From the NCBI GenBank assembly GCA_000729835.1, contig JFHB01000297.1, positions 1 through 28,274 of the forward strand: a stretch of DNA of 28,274 bases. The letters run 5' to 3'. Shown here one piece after another: positions 9,418 through 20,019 of this stretch. How positions within the stretch are numbered: position 1 is the stretch's first letter; the number at the start of each line of letters is the position of its first letter. The notes beneath the pieces were generated by a model. That model had not been told where the DNA came from. It ran no database searches and saw only the letters and a list, made by a program, of their open reading frames with translations. The DNA comes from Atkinsonella hypoxylon (taxonomy: Eukaryota; Ascomycota; Sordariomycetes; Hypocreales; Clavicipitaceae). The position numbers were made by a program, and so were the translations under genes.

Positions 9418-11299
9418 ATGGCCTCATTGCTGCGACAGATTGTCGCTGGGCCAAGAACAAGGCATCCCGAGGCGGGCCTCGATCTATGCTATGTGACGGA
9501 TTTTATAATAGCCACGTAAGTGTCATTTCTCCCTCACTTATTCCCCCCCCCCGAATAGCTCATTTCTTCGTCACCCACGCACTATATTATTTCTGTCTGC
9601 CTTTGAAAAAAAAGTTCTCCTTGTTACTGGATCAGTTGTGCACGAGTCTAGTAGAACTGACGCTCCTGGAAACAGATCTGGTCCATCACAAACATACCCC
9701 CAATTAGCATACCGCAACCCACTGGATCAACTCGTCGCCTTCCTGGACAGCAAACACGGCGACAACTGGGCAATATGGGAATTTCGCGCCGAAGGCACAG
9801 GTTACCCCGATGAAGCTGTCTACGGGAGAGTGCGCCACTATCCCTGGCCAGATCACCACCCTCCGCCCTTCAGGCTTGTGCCCATGATCATGGCTAGCAT
9901 GCGCAACTGGCTGCATGGGGGCGACCTGCTGGACTCGCAACCACCGCGCTCTCAGTACGACTCATCAATTTCCCCACCAGGGACGTCTACGGCAAGTGTC
10001 GGCGGCAAAAGCACAACCAGGAACAAAGACCGCGTTGTCGTCGTCCACTGCAAAGCTGGCAAGGGCCGCTCCGGCACAATCTCCACAAGCTACCTCGTTT
10101 CCGAAGAAGGATGGTCCCCGAAAGATGCCCTCGAGAGATTCACCTCGCGGCGGATGCGGCCCACGTTCGGAGCCGGTGTGTCTATTCCCTCACAACTACG
10201 ATGGGTAAGCTACGTGGACCGATGGACTCGACACGGGAAGAAGTACCTGGACCGTCCCATCGAGATCGTAGAGATCCACATATGGGGCTTGCGAAACGGC
10301 GTCAAAGTCGACGTGGAGGGCTTCGTGGAGGATGGCAAGAAGATCGAGGTATTGCACACGTTCTCGAAAATGGAACGAGTCGTGGTGGAAGAAGGTGCCC
10401 CGGCGGAAATAGGTGTAGGGGAGATGCTGTGGGATCTGGCGGGGTATTCGGCCACGGGGGGAGGCAACAAAGCTAAGGATGCTGCGAAGACATCAGGAGG
10501 CCAGCAGCAGCAGCAGCAGCAACAGAATACCAACACATCCAGCCCCATGGAAAAGGGCAAGAAACGTCATACGCTGATTCGCAAGGGAACAGGGCTGATT
10601 CAAAAAGTGTCGGCAAACGTGGGAGACGGTATCGACAAGGCCAAGTCCAAGACGAGCAGCAACGCCACGACTGACCCCACGCGTAACAGTTCATCACAGC
10701 GGTTAACAGAATCAGAGGACCCTGAACCAGGTGGTCTGGCCGTCATATTCAAGCCCTCTGCGCCGATCCGCATACCAACAAGCGACGTCAACATCGCAGT
10801 GGAGCGGCGCAACAAGACACACAAGAGCCTAAGCCTGACCATGGTCTCAGCAGTAGCACACGTCTGGTTCAACGCCTTTTTCGAGGGCAACGGTCCTGAA
10901 CAGGCCGGACGGCCCAGCGACAGCGGCGTATTCAGCATCGACTGGGAGGCCATGGACGGGATCAAGGGGTCCAGCAGGAAGGGATCGCGCGCCCTGGACA
11001 GGATGAGCGTGGTCTGGAGGTCCGTGGACAGCGGCGAGGCAGGCGGGGAGGAGATTCTCGAGCCGGCGGAGGGAGAGCCCGTGCCGCAGGTTGCGGCGGC
11101 GGATTGGCATGGCGTGAGAGATGGCGAGAGGGATCTGGGGCTGAGGGTCAAGACGGATGAGAGCACGGATGTTAGTAGGGCGAGTAGCGTGAGCGTGGAG
11201 AGGGCGAGCGGTGCCAAGATCGATGGTGCGGGGAATGGGGATGGCAAGGTCATTCAGGCTGTGAAGTCGAGTGGTCCGGCTCGTGAGGACTTTGGTTAG
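9418..11299 (+). CDS. tep1: PTEN-like phosphatidylinositol 3-phosphatase Tep1
   Basis: Model: join 9418-9515 and 9676-11299, 573 aa. The intron has donor GTAAGT at 9516 and acceptor AG at 9674-9675 (160 nt), spliced within a Thr codon. The start was chosen because the first exon encodes MASLLRQIVAG, the conserved N-terminus of fungal PTEN homologues. The phosphatase domain covers roughly residues 1-215: the acidic loop YPWPDHHPP has Asp92, and the P-loop HCKAGKGRSG has Cys158 and Arg164, differing from human PTEN's signature only by Ser for Thr. A low-complexity linker of about 35 residues separates the two. A C2-like region follows (about 223-470), split by an insert with eight Gln (10502-10525) and Ser/Thr/Lys-rich sequence. 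It should dephosphorylate PI(3,4,5)P3 and oppose PI3-kinase signalling at membranes. The tail after about 490 is disordered-looking. Convergent with ctk2. Confidence 0.93.
10502..10525 (+). repeat. CAG trinucleotide run (poly-Gln) in tep1
   Basis: Six CAG codons, one CAA and one CAG encode eight consecutive glutamines inside the C2-region insert of Tep1. The tract is in frame and likely variable in length between strains. Confidence 0.9.
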
Positions 11300-11339
11300 C
11301 GGCGAGTAGAGATGGTGGAATTGGCTGCTGTGTGCGGGT

Positions 11340-11565
11340 GTTGATATTGCGTGCGATACAGCGTGATTCTTGTCTATAGGAATCCATCTATTCTGTCGTT
11401 TTGCGGGGTTGATACTATGGGATATATGTGATATATGTACGCGATACAGCGTGATCCTTGACTTCATGAGAACCCATCTATTCCGTCGTCTTGCGGTGTT
11501 GATACTACATGGTATATTGTATGTTATACAGCGTGAATCCTGTCTTTACGATAATCCATCTTTGC
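11340..11565. repeat. Diverged tandem repeat between tep1 and ctk2 (about 2.6 copies)
   Basis: The core ATACAGCGTGA recurs three times (units beginning near 11353, 11441 and 11523; spacing 88 and 82 bp). Each core is followed by a CCTTG/CCTGTC-like piece, then AT(C)CCATCTATTC, CGTC.TTGCGG and TTGATACTA in the complete units. The copies differ by substitutions and small indels. The array fills most of the 278-bp gap between the two convergent stop codons, so it lies in one or both 3' UTRs. Confidence 0.85.
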
Positions 11566-11577
11566 AACACGTACACA

Positions 11578-12987
11578 TCAGTGGTACCGGCCTCGGCCTC
11601 TATGCCTATCGCCGCGATATCCCCCATAAGGCCCGCCCCCTCGACGGTGATGGTCCCCCCTATCTCTGTAGCCTCCTCTATAGGCTCCTCTGCCTCGTGA
11701 ACCACCATCCACGTCCCTATCTGGCGGCGGCACAGGCTCCTCTACCTCAATTTCATACTCCTCGAACTCTTCCTTGAAGAACTGGCTGACTGTCTGCTGC
11801 TCCTCGTTCGCCGCCTCCGGATCAAAGACGAATCGCATGGTGCCGTCCTGGCCCCTAGCTGTCCTCCGTATCGACGCGTCAGCCGGCCAGGGGTTGGACG
11901 AAGTCGTCGGTTCCGTAGCTGACGCCGTGGTTGAGGACAACGGATGCGGATCCTCAATCTCGCATCTGTGACAGTGATGCAGGTACCGGGGCTTCGCTGT
12001 GCTGTCCAGATCCTGATTCAAATGGATCTTGATGTCGATGAACTTGTTCAGGTCGAACTGCGCACCAATCTTGGTCGACTTGTGATGCTGCACATACAAG
12101 TCCAGCAGGTCGAGCATCGTCTCCATTACGGAATCACGACTGTACTGCCTCCGCGAGACCGCGAATTCCCGAACCCGCTCGAGGTGTTCTCCTCGCATCC
12201 GGGCCGTCAGTTCCACGACCGCCATAACCATGGAAAATGTCGTCCGCTTGATGGGCACAAACGTCTTGTACATGTCGATGCACATGGCGTATGCGGTGGC
12301 GAAGAAGTCGCGCGAGTTGGAGGACGACTTGCCGAGCACGCGGCGGACCACCTTGACGAGGAGCTTCTGGGGGTACCGCGTGCGGAAGTCGAAGCCTATC
12401 GTTTCGAGAATAAGGCGCTCCAGGCCGATGATGATCTTCCCCGAGGCCTCGAATACCTTGTCGTCTGGAGGGACTGTCTTGTCGGGGTTCTTGACCATGT
12501 ACGCCGCGCTAAGGATGTCTCGCGACTTCTTGATCGTGTCTTCCACCTTGCAGGCGACGAAGAGCGACGCCAGAGCGGCATCTTGATAGTTGTACTCTGC
12601 ATCGCGAAAGTTCAGTCGGAACTTGTGGAAATAGGTGCACGCCGTATCGAATGTGCGAACTGGCCTTGTTTAGGAAATGGGTTAGAATCTAAGGACACGG
12701 AAAAATCCTGGTGCTTGTAGCCCCCTGAGCTTCAAGAATCTTCAATGGACATGCGCAACTCACAGCTGCAGATGCTCCCTCACATTCTCAATCAACTGCA
12801 CGCCTTGTAAGCGGTAATTGTCTTCGCGCGCTGGATCACAGCCGTTGTCCTTGAGCATGCGCCGGATCTTGATTTCGGAGCTGTACTGGTTCGAGCTGGA
12901 GATGAAGCCCGGGTGAGGGCCAATCCGAGCTGCTTGTGCGCTGCCGCCATTTGTACTGGACGTTGGGGCATTCTCGGGACGAGACAT
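11578..12987 (-). CDS. ctk2: CTD kinase subunit beta (cyclin Ctk2)
   Basis: Model: complement(join(11578-12664, 12764-12987)), 436 aa. The 99-nt intron has donor GTGAGT and acceptor AACAAG. The start at 12987 opens a Ser/Asn-rich leader. Residues from about 45 to 280 form two cyclin folds: exon 1 ends in RLQGVQLIENV, and exon 2 has FDTACTYFHKFRL, then ALASLFVACKVEDT, typical of the first cyclin box. The second fold has FFATAYAMCIDMY and FSMVMAVVELTARM. This matches the K-type cyclin of the fungal CTDK-I complex, which with kinase Ctk1 and subunit Ctk3 phosphorylates Ser2 of the RNA polymerase II C-terminal repeat in the nucleus. The C-terminus is acidic (EEFEEYEIEVEEP) and then RG/RGG-rich, a possible RNA-contact tail. 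Convergent with tep1. Assignment rests on cyclin-box pattern and length. Confidence 0.87.
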
Positions 12988-14114
12988 TGCTGAGCTGGAG
13001 GGAGTAATAATGGTTCGTGTACGAAGTATAAAGAATAGAGGATAGAGGATAGAGGATGCAAGCGCGGGCCGAAATCTGGACGAGGTGGTTGGATTTTGGT
13101 GAACACACCGAGGGAGCTGACAGACGCTATTCGAGCTTTATTATCTAGATTTTGATCTCATTGCGAGTCGCTCTTGTTTAGTTCTTATCGGGAGGGGGAT
13201 TGGGAAAGGACGGTAGACGGTCCATGAAGTGAGCGACATGCCGCCGTGATGAACAGCTCCGGTGGGGAAGTTGTTGCCCGGCGCAGCTCCTTGCATCATG
13301 CAGGACTCCTGCTCCTGAGAGCAAGGGAGAGTAATGCCTAAAGCGCAGGTTAGGGCACAACTAGCAGGAGCCCTCAGCAAAGTGGGCCCGCGCCGTGACC
13401 CAGTCGGGTGACTAAAATACAAGGTACAAGGTACCCAAGCAGGATTTTGGTGATTTTGTCCACTTTATTGTCAATGGCGTAGTAGCTAGTCTTGTACAGG
13501 TATGTTTTACCTGCACAGGTCTTTTTAGAGGTTACAAGCCTACAAATGTCTAGAGCTCGAGTTAGCGCGGGACGATTTGGGTTCAAGATGGAGATGGCGT
13601 CTTCGGACAGCGACGCGGACAGCTCTTCGCATCAATCTTCGTTAACAGCCACATGTGCGCTTATCGCAGCTAAGAAGATGAAATCGGGCTCTTCAATTCC
13701 TTTCAGCATGTAAAGGACATAAAACCACAGATGTACTATTCTCCTTATATTATACTGCCTGCGATTGAGATGGGCGATCAGAGTGTGAGACGGGTGGTCC
13801 AGTGACGGGACACTCTGATCAGGTTTAGCTCATTGAAGCATACAGCCAATCACAAGTAGTCGATATACTTCAATCTTTTTTAGCCAATAAAGCATAGTAT
13901 AGAGCTCATCAGCTAAGCCTAACGAGGGTATCTCATCACTGGACCACCCGTCTCACACCGTGATCGTCCGTCTTATGATTAGCAAAGTATATATATATAA
14001 ACAAGAAAAAGCTACAGCTGTTGTTCGCATGTAAATATACAGCAGCTCCGTCAGTTCCAAAGTGGTCTTCCATCTCGATATCGGCCCACGATTCGCTCCC
14101 GGCGGACAAATGCT
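12988..14114. other. Intergenic region: ctk2 upstream, MITE, protease downstream
   Basis: The first roughly 150 bp hold the ctk2 leader, with a small GATAGAG-type triplication at about 13031-13055. From 13374 to 13713 the minus strand has a weak frame (ATG near 13713, one TGA, then YLYKTSYYAIDNKVDKITKI and a stop); I do not recognise it and it may be a relic or chance. The MITE at 13766-13975 is listed separately. No RNA gene was found. Confidence 0.4.
13766..13975. mobile_element. MITE-like element with 45-bp terminal inverted repeats
   Basis: The left end (13766-13810) and the reverse complement of the right end (13931-13975) match at 38 of 45 positions, including a perfect block GTGAGACGGGTGGTCCAGTGA. 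The 210-bp element has no coding capacity. Inside the left end, GATCAGAGTGT and ACACTCTGATC form a perfect 11-bp hairpin arm pair. The central part holds a second imperfect inverted pair (ATTGAAGCATA / TATACTTCAAT). No certain target duplication is visible; GATT occurs on both sides (13763-13766 and 13977-13980) but would shift the ends by a base. The parent transposase family is unknown. It lies about 140 bp beyond the protease stop codon. Confidence 0.75.
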
Positions 14115-15501
14115 TTAACCAGAAGGGTTTCCGTTAAAGGCCAACAAGTTCACAGTGTCGCTAGGAACGTTGCTGATGGCATCGCGAGTGGCCAGAGACT
14201 GGATGCGATTGCAAAGAGCCTGGGCACCAGGGAAGCCCTCAAGACCAGCAAGGTAGGCTGCAAGACCAACAATGTGTGGAGTGGCCATGGACGTTCCGGA
14301 GATGGTGTTCTAGTGGAGTGACAAGTTTAGCTTACTCGACAATGACTCATCCCAACATCCCCAACGGGAGAGGGAAGAAGAACTTCAACTTACGGTTCTG
14401 CCACCTGGCCAGGTGGAGAGAATGTTTCTGCCGGGAGCAAGGATGTCGACCACGCTACCGTAATTGGAGTAGGAGGAGAGGGTGTCAGAACTATCAGTTG
14501 AACCAACTGTGCAAACAGTGGGCTCCGAGGCAGGAGAGAAGCCGGCAGCATCTTGGTGATCGTTTCCAGCAGCAACGGCCAGGAATACGTCAGACTGTAT
14601 CATTTGAGCAGCGGCGTCGTTCAAGGACTGCGAGTATCCGCCACCAAGACTCATGTTAGCCAGAGCACCCTTGGAGCAGCCTCGTTGCCTGGAGTCCTGG
14701 ACGGCATAGTCCATGCCTGCGATAATATCGGAGGTGCTTCCAGAGCCCTGGTCGCTGAGAACTTTGACGCCAAAAAGCTGGGTTTTCTTAGCAACACCAT
14801 AGCTACGGCTACCAATAGTGCCCGCAACATGGGTGCCGTGGCCGTTCCCATCGCTAGTCTCGCCATCGATGAAGGACTTGAGAAGCTTTGCTCGACCCTC
14901 AAACTCCTACGGCATTGTCTTAGATTTAAACTAGTCATCAAAATTGAGTACACGAACAACACTTACGGGGTGAGAATCATCGACTCCAGTGTCGATGATA
15001 TAGGAGCAGGTGCCCCCCCCAGCGCTGTTATCATAGTCATAGCTGCTACCGCCGCCCTGGCGATGAGAGATACGATTCAAGCCCCACGGAGCACCTGACT
15101 GCTTGACAAAGGTGTTGATGGTGAAAATGGCATCTTTCTCGATGTATTCAACCTAAGCAAAACGTCCAATTGTTAGGATTGCATGGTGCAAGTATCACTG
15201 GTAGCTCCGTTTGGCGGCGACATACATCAGGATGATGGCGCAGCTGCTCAATCGCACTTTCGTTGAAAGTGCCAGAGAATCCATGGAAGATGTTGGAGTA
15301 GACTCTGTTAGCACCAGCGCTGAAAGCATTGAGAGTGTGGTCCGCCGAGTTGATGGAGAAGGCCTTCTTGTACTTGACAATGTACTTGTTCTCGATCACG
15401 GGTGCGCGAGGAGCAATGATTGGCGCTGGCTCGGATGGCCTTGTTACCGGACTAGTAAGAGCTAGCGGGAACAGCTGGAGGAGGACGAGACTGAAGTGCA
15501 T
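14115..15501 (-). CDS. Secreted subtilisin-like serine protease (S8, proteinase K type)
   Basis: Model: complement(join(14115-14309, 14394-14906, 14967-15152, 15226-15501)), 389 aa. The three introns (84, 60 and 73 nt) all have GT-AG ends and phase 0. Residues 1-17 are a signal peptide (MHFSLVLLQLFPLALTS). Residues about 38-103 are an I9 inhibitor propeptide (YIVKYK, then HGFSGTF, then VEYIEKDAI). The mature enzyme probably starts near SGAPWGLNRIS. The catalytic triad is complete: Asp146 in IIDTGVD, His177 in GHGTHVAGT, Ser332 in SGTSMATPH; the oxyanion Asn lies in AAGNDHQDAAG. Length and motifs fit extracellular alkaline/cuticle-degrading proteases of ascomycetes, used for protein digestion outside the cell and, in pathogens, host penetration. 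A TATA-like box lies about 100 bp upstream of the start. Subfamily and host role are inference. Confidence 0.93.
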
Positions 15502-18193
15502 TTTGACAATGCTATCAGTATGCTTGTACTTTGGAGCTGTGAGCCAGAGAGAGTAGAGCTTGGCGAAGATGACTGGGACATCTCTGGAGATGAGCCTTAT
15601 CCTTTTATATCCGAAAGCTTGAATAAGGCGGTATGCGGTGATGATGGATTTTCTGGTCGAGTACTCTACATGCTCAAGATTTGGCAGAGATCATCCTGAG
15701 TCGTGACCACGCTCTTGTTATGATGCACCTTCCGCTTGAGGGAGGTGTAGATAACCATTGTAACGATTTTTCTTAAGGAACGCCTCTTGCCTAGCGGCAA
15801 TTCTAAACGACAACCAATCTATATTCGAGTCCTGCTCCATATCTCGACTTGTTCGATTGTCCGCGTGTTTGTGAAGGACGTGCTTGGAGACCGAATGAAA
15901 CGATAGGACGCACCTGATTGGCGCGCATTAATCTGCAAGGCAAGATGTGGAAGGTCTGTAGTCATCTGCACAAAGGTCCCTGAGTGTGATTAAGATATGG
16001 GACAGCTTGGAACGTTGCTGTCGCTCTCTTGCGATTCGGTTCCGAGCTGGCTGTTGAGGATAACGCTTGTCCTGGCCCGACGCTACCTGCTTTTTATCCG
16101 ATGTCCGTCTACTACCATCCTGCATAAATTCCCATTTCCCAAGGGTGTATGGCATCCGGCCGGCAATAAAACGTTACTGTGCGGATGTATCCCGTACTAT
16201 CATGCTGCATTCATTCAATGATAAGCGAGCGCGAGTGACACCACCGTCTCCTTCACCTCCACACCAGCCAAGCCGCCGATCGGACCCTCCTTGAACATGC
16301 GGCGGTTCGGCCTGCCCATCGAAGGCGATAAGCACCCTCTCGAGATGGAGATAACGATATGTTTCAAATATTGTTTCCATGGCGGCTGACCGTTTCTGTT
16401 GCGCGTGGTATATTGTGGACCGTGGTACAGCGCTGCAATCAAGCTTCAACGAGAATCATCCTGACCCGGATAAATTCATGAGTGATGATACCCATGATCA
16501 TTCATGCATGCCGGAAACAAATAAAGTTAGAAATAAAAAAATCCCTGCCTGCCGCATCCATGAGGCTATCTCCGAAGCACCAAGGCTGGGGTAACGTGAC
16601 GGAAAGCTCCTTCCTTGAAGGACGGATTTGCCCCGACCACGCGATCCCAAACAGGAAGGTTCGAGACAGACATGTGTGCACGCCAGAACGCCCCAGACTG
16701 ATAAATAGGGATCATCGTCCGGAACCTTGCTTTTTGGTTGGTCGCACAGCGTCTTCGAATGGTCAGAAATCTGGCATGTGCCTTCTTTGTCATGCTGACA
16801 CGCAGCAGTTGCACAATCCGTCTGGATCGAGGCCATTCGCTCTCTCACGGAAGTTAACTGCCTATCGTTCCAGGTCAACCACGTACCTCATTTCGAAGAC
16901 GAATGATGTTATCGAGCTTTGTCGCAATGGACAGCCCTTTGTGGAAATTGATCGTCAACAAGGGGAGACGTGCTGTGCTCCCAAGCCTGCAGCGGTCATT
17001 TGAGTTGTTGGCCGAGCCAGATGCTTTTCCGACCCCAGGAGTAACCTTACTGATGGGGAAGCTCTACTGGAACACGACTATATCTTCCCACTGGTTCGTA
17101 CGAGGGGCTAATGCAAAGGCTTGATAGACTGATCTGCCGACCATTCACAATGCCGCAATCAATCTTGGTGGTAACGGTGAGGCTTGCTTACAACTATGAA
17201 ATTGAGGTTGTTGGTAGATTGATACTCCCTCCATAGAGTTTGTCGAGAAAGCCTCGTCGAAGATGGCTCGATTTCAGATAGCGGGGAAAGCATGGTTCCG
17301 TATGGACCTAAGTGCCATGCAGTACTGTACGCTGGAAGCTTGGGAGGACATGTATAAAGCAAGTTTGATTTCATCGGCTCCAACATGGACTAAGCAAGAA
17401 CATTGAGACGTCGTACAGTGATCGATCCTGTTTACATCGCGCTAATAATTACGATTGGGAGGTCTAGGACGGTCGAATAGTGGATAATCTAAACTTCCAA
17501 TCGAAAAGGAAAAATCCATGATAAGGCTTATCGATATAATGTCTGGATGCTGCTCGGCCACGTAACGTCTACGTACTCATGTCGAGCGAACGTCGAAGGT
17601 GCAGCCCAACCTTGGGGCAACCTACCACAAGGGAAGCCGATCCCATCACCATATCGTGAGCCCAACAAACTAGAGAATGGTTCCCCAGCTGGCAAAGTCC
17701 AGCCGGGCCGAAGACCTCCTTTGAACCTTCGCAACCCCCTCCTCAGCGTAACCTCAAAACCGGTACAAGCCGAGGTCCTGGACGTGGTAATGACCCCAGG
17801 CATCTTCCGAACTGAGATACTGGCCCTATCTGACCTCTTTAGCTCAGTCTGCAGATAAAGGCACCTGTCTGGGTTTGAGCAATTGAACGTGCAATAAGCA
17901 CTGTACCAATTTACTCAAGACTCGACTTCCACAGTCCGCATCCAACTTGGAAAAAAAAAAAATCACACACAATTGTTCTCAGCAGGATGATTTGAAACTT
18001 GAATGGACGATGAAGTCACGGTAACGAGGGACAAGTATCAGACTGAGAACACATTTGCAGCCGAGGCCGAAAGCAATAATGTAGTGCTGTCGTAAAATCA
18101 ACAAGCTCCAGGGGACATTGGCCATCACAGCAACTCTTGCCACCAAGAGTATATGGTCAACTTTCGGATCCAGACCAGATCATTCAAGTATCC
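15502..18193. other. Intergenic region between protease and MFS gene
   Basis: About 2.7 kb: the protease promoter, and at the other end the 3' UTR of the MFS gene. Frames of up to 173 codons occur on the plus strand (16482-17003), but they show no domain, no signal peptide and no convincing splice structure. A Pro/Gly-rich open stretch at 17547-17858 is likewise unrecognised. No tRNA or inverted-repeat element was found. I call no gene here. Confidence 0.45.
15601..15609 (-). promoter_or_regulatory. TATA box and GATA site of the protease gene
   Basis: On the minus strand the sequence reads GATATAAAAGGATAAGG, about 100 nt upstream of the protease ATG. TATAAAAGG is a good TATA box. The adjacent GATAAG is the core bound by nitrogen regulators of the AreA/Nit2 type, which commonly control secreted proteases. 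The TATA position is what one expects; the regulator is inferred. Confidence 0.55.
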
Positions 18194-20019
18194 CTAGTAT
18201 TTAAAAAGAAGACTGTCGCCTGAAGCAACAGCAATCTTGTTCCTCCACACATAGTAAAAATGCAGCAACACACAACCCCCACACACAAACAGCAACAAGC
18301 CCGCATTCACCCAGTGCCCCGTAGGATATCCCGCCTTTGCCTCATCCGCCTTGTAAATCCAGACGCCAACAATCTGCCCAGGGGCTCCCATAGAGACATT
18401 CAAGGCAATAGCCAAGCCGATCGCCGCAGTGGTGTGCAAATTCGACGAAATCCATCCCAGGAGTGGCGGAATGCATGCGAACGACCCCGAGGCGGCCACG
18501 ATGAGGCATCCATAGCGCTGCTGCAGAATGTTAGTCCGGAGGGGAGGGGGGGGTTGAAAAGCTGGCTGCGCAGAAAAAGGTCTTTCGCTTACGGTATAGG
18601 AACGAGGCGGTAGCACGGCGCTTGCGATGAAGCCAGCGGCCCCGATGGCCGAGAAGAGAGCGGAGTGAAGGGCTCGTCTTTCACAGGATTAGCATGTAGT
18701 GACGCAAGAGAAAGTAGGCTATGAGGCGTACGCGTTGTGGCGATCTGCTGACCAGGAGACGACGAGCGTGACGATATATGCTGCAGCATATGGGGGCACC
18801 GTCATCAGCTGGGCTTGTAGGTTCTCATACTAGAAGGTGCCATTTTAGAAGAGCTCTTTGGCGGGAACTGTTTCTTGGATTCTGGACGTACGCCTAGTCC
18901 AGCGGTAATAGAAGGGGTGAACAGGGACAGGCTCGAGAACGGCGCCGAGATGCCAAAGTAGATATGGAGAGCCGTTAGTCTTGCGACCACGATTGCTTTG
19001 TACAAAGAATCAACGTACGTACCAGAAAGTGCATCCAGAGACGCCACTCCAGAAGCGTCGCCTTCGCCTCCTGCCACGTCAAAGACCGCGCTGCGCCATG
19101 AGAACCCTGCTCGGCGAGACGGCGGGCAGCAAGATGCTTCTCCTCGGCAGAGAGCCACGACGCCGTCTCAGGGTAATCGGGCAACAGGAACCAGACGAGA
19201 AAGGCAGACAGCACAGACGGAAGACCCTCGAGAAGGAAAAGCCACCGCCAGGCCGACAGGCCCTGCGTCCCGTCCATGTGGCCGATCGCATAGGCGATTG
19301 CGCCGCCAAACGCGCCGGCGAGGGTGGCCGACGCCAGAATGGCAGCCACCCGGACGGAACGTTCCTCCGTGCGATACCAGAACGTAAGATAGTACACCAG
19401 GCCAGGGAAAAGACCTGGATACGAGCGTCAGAAAGCCAATTGTCCCAAGCCAAAGGCCCAATCCGTGGGCCAAAAAAAAACCTACCAGCCTCAAAAGTGC
19501 CTAGCAAGAACCGCACCGCCGTCACAGAAGCATAGCTCTCCGCGCCAGCCAGGCCCATCGTGATGGCGCCCCAGGCCAGCATGAGGAATGCAATCCACCG
19601 ACTGGGCCTAGTCATCTTGAGGAGATAATTCGAAGGGACTTCGAACACGGCGTAGGCAATCAGGAACACCATCAGCGCAATCGTATACTCATAGTTCGTC
19701 ATGCTCGTCTCGGAGAGAAGATCATGGTGAGTGCTCGAGTGGAGGACCTTGGCGTTTCCGATATTCGAGCGGTCTAGATAGCAGAGGAGATAGATGCCGC
19801 ATGCAAGGGGAATGATTCGGAGGTCTTGTCTGCGGACCAGGGCTGCGCTTCGTATGGCGTCGTGTATCGCACCATGGTTCGCGGCCAGCGTCTTGGAAAC
19901 AAAGGTGCCGTTAGCGACGTGGATGCATTCCTCGAGCGCTTTCTCGATCGTACTTCCTTGCTCGCTTCAACGTCCTCGTCTAGCGCTGCGTTGATGTCAA
20001 GCGTTTGCTTGGCCGACAT
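18194..20019 (-). CDS. MFS transporter, allantoate/nicotinate permease (ACS) family; one splice site lost
   Basis: Best model: complement(join(18194-18520, 18593-18677, 18732-18829, 18892-18963, 19023-19414, 19486-19891, 19954-20019)), 481 aa, the usual family length. Intron 1 (62 nt) is needed to reach the first membrane segment from MSAKQTLDINAA; it has donor GTACGA and a CTAAC branch site. Family marks: CYLDRSNIGNAKV after helix 1, FEVPSNYLLK in helix 2, RFLLGTFEAGLFPG, WRWLFLLEGLPS, LPDYPETASWLS in the central loop, YFGISAPFSSLSLF, and GAPGQIVGVWIYKADEAKAG near the end. About 12 helices are expected. Relatives (Dal5, Tna1, Liz1 type) import small organic anions such as allantoate, nicotinate or pantothenate; the substrate here is unknown. 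Oddity: intron 3 (donor 19022) has no in-frame AG acceptor. The place where exon 4 should begin is preceded by CAT, not CAG (18964), so the gene may be broken in this strain. Confidence 0.85.

Noticed and set aside
9638..9675. ATG at 9638 as the tep1 start
   Set aside because: It lies in the intron; the first exon at 9418-9515 gives the conserved PTEN N-terminus and splices in frame at 9676.
10600..11253. Long minus-strand frames opposite tep1 (217 and 206 codons)
   Set aside because: They are shadows of the GC-rich tep1 coding strand and have low-complexity Leu/Ser/Pro-rich translations.
11944..12720. 258-codon plus-strand frame opposite ctk2
   Set aside because: It is antisense to a clear cyclin gene and crosses its intron; no family resemblance.
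13374..13713. Minus-strand frame with one TGA as a pseudogene
   Set aside because: The peptide is open on both sides of one stop, but no family is recognisable and the plus strand is open too; mentioned only under the intergenic entry.
16482..17003. 173-codon plus-strand frame between protease and MFS
   Set aside because: No domain, odd composition, no supporting splice or start context, and overlapping frames of similar length on both strands; likely chance.
19950..20019. Apparent frameshift between the MFS N-terminus (MSAKQ...) and the first membrane segment
   Set aside because: A 62-nt intron (19953-19892) with donor GTACGA, a CTAAC branch site and an AG acceptor joins the two frames exactly in phase 0, so no frameshift is needed.
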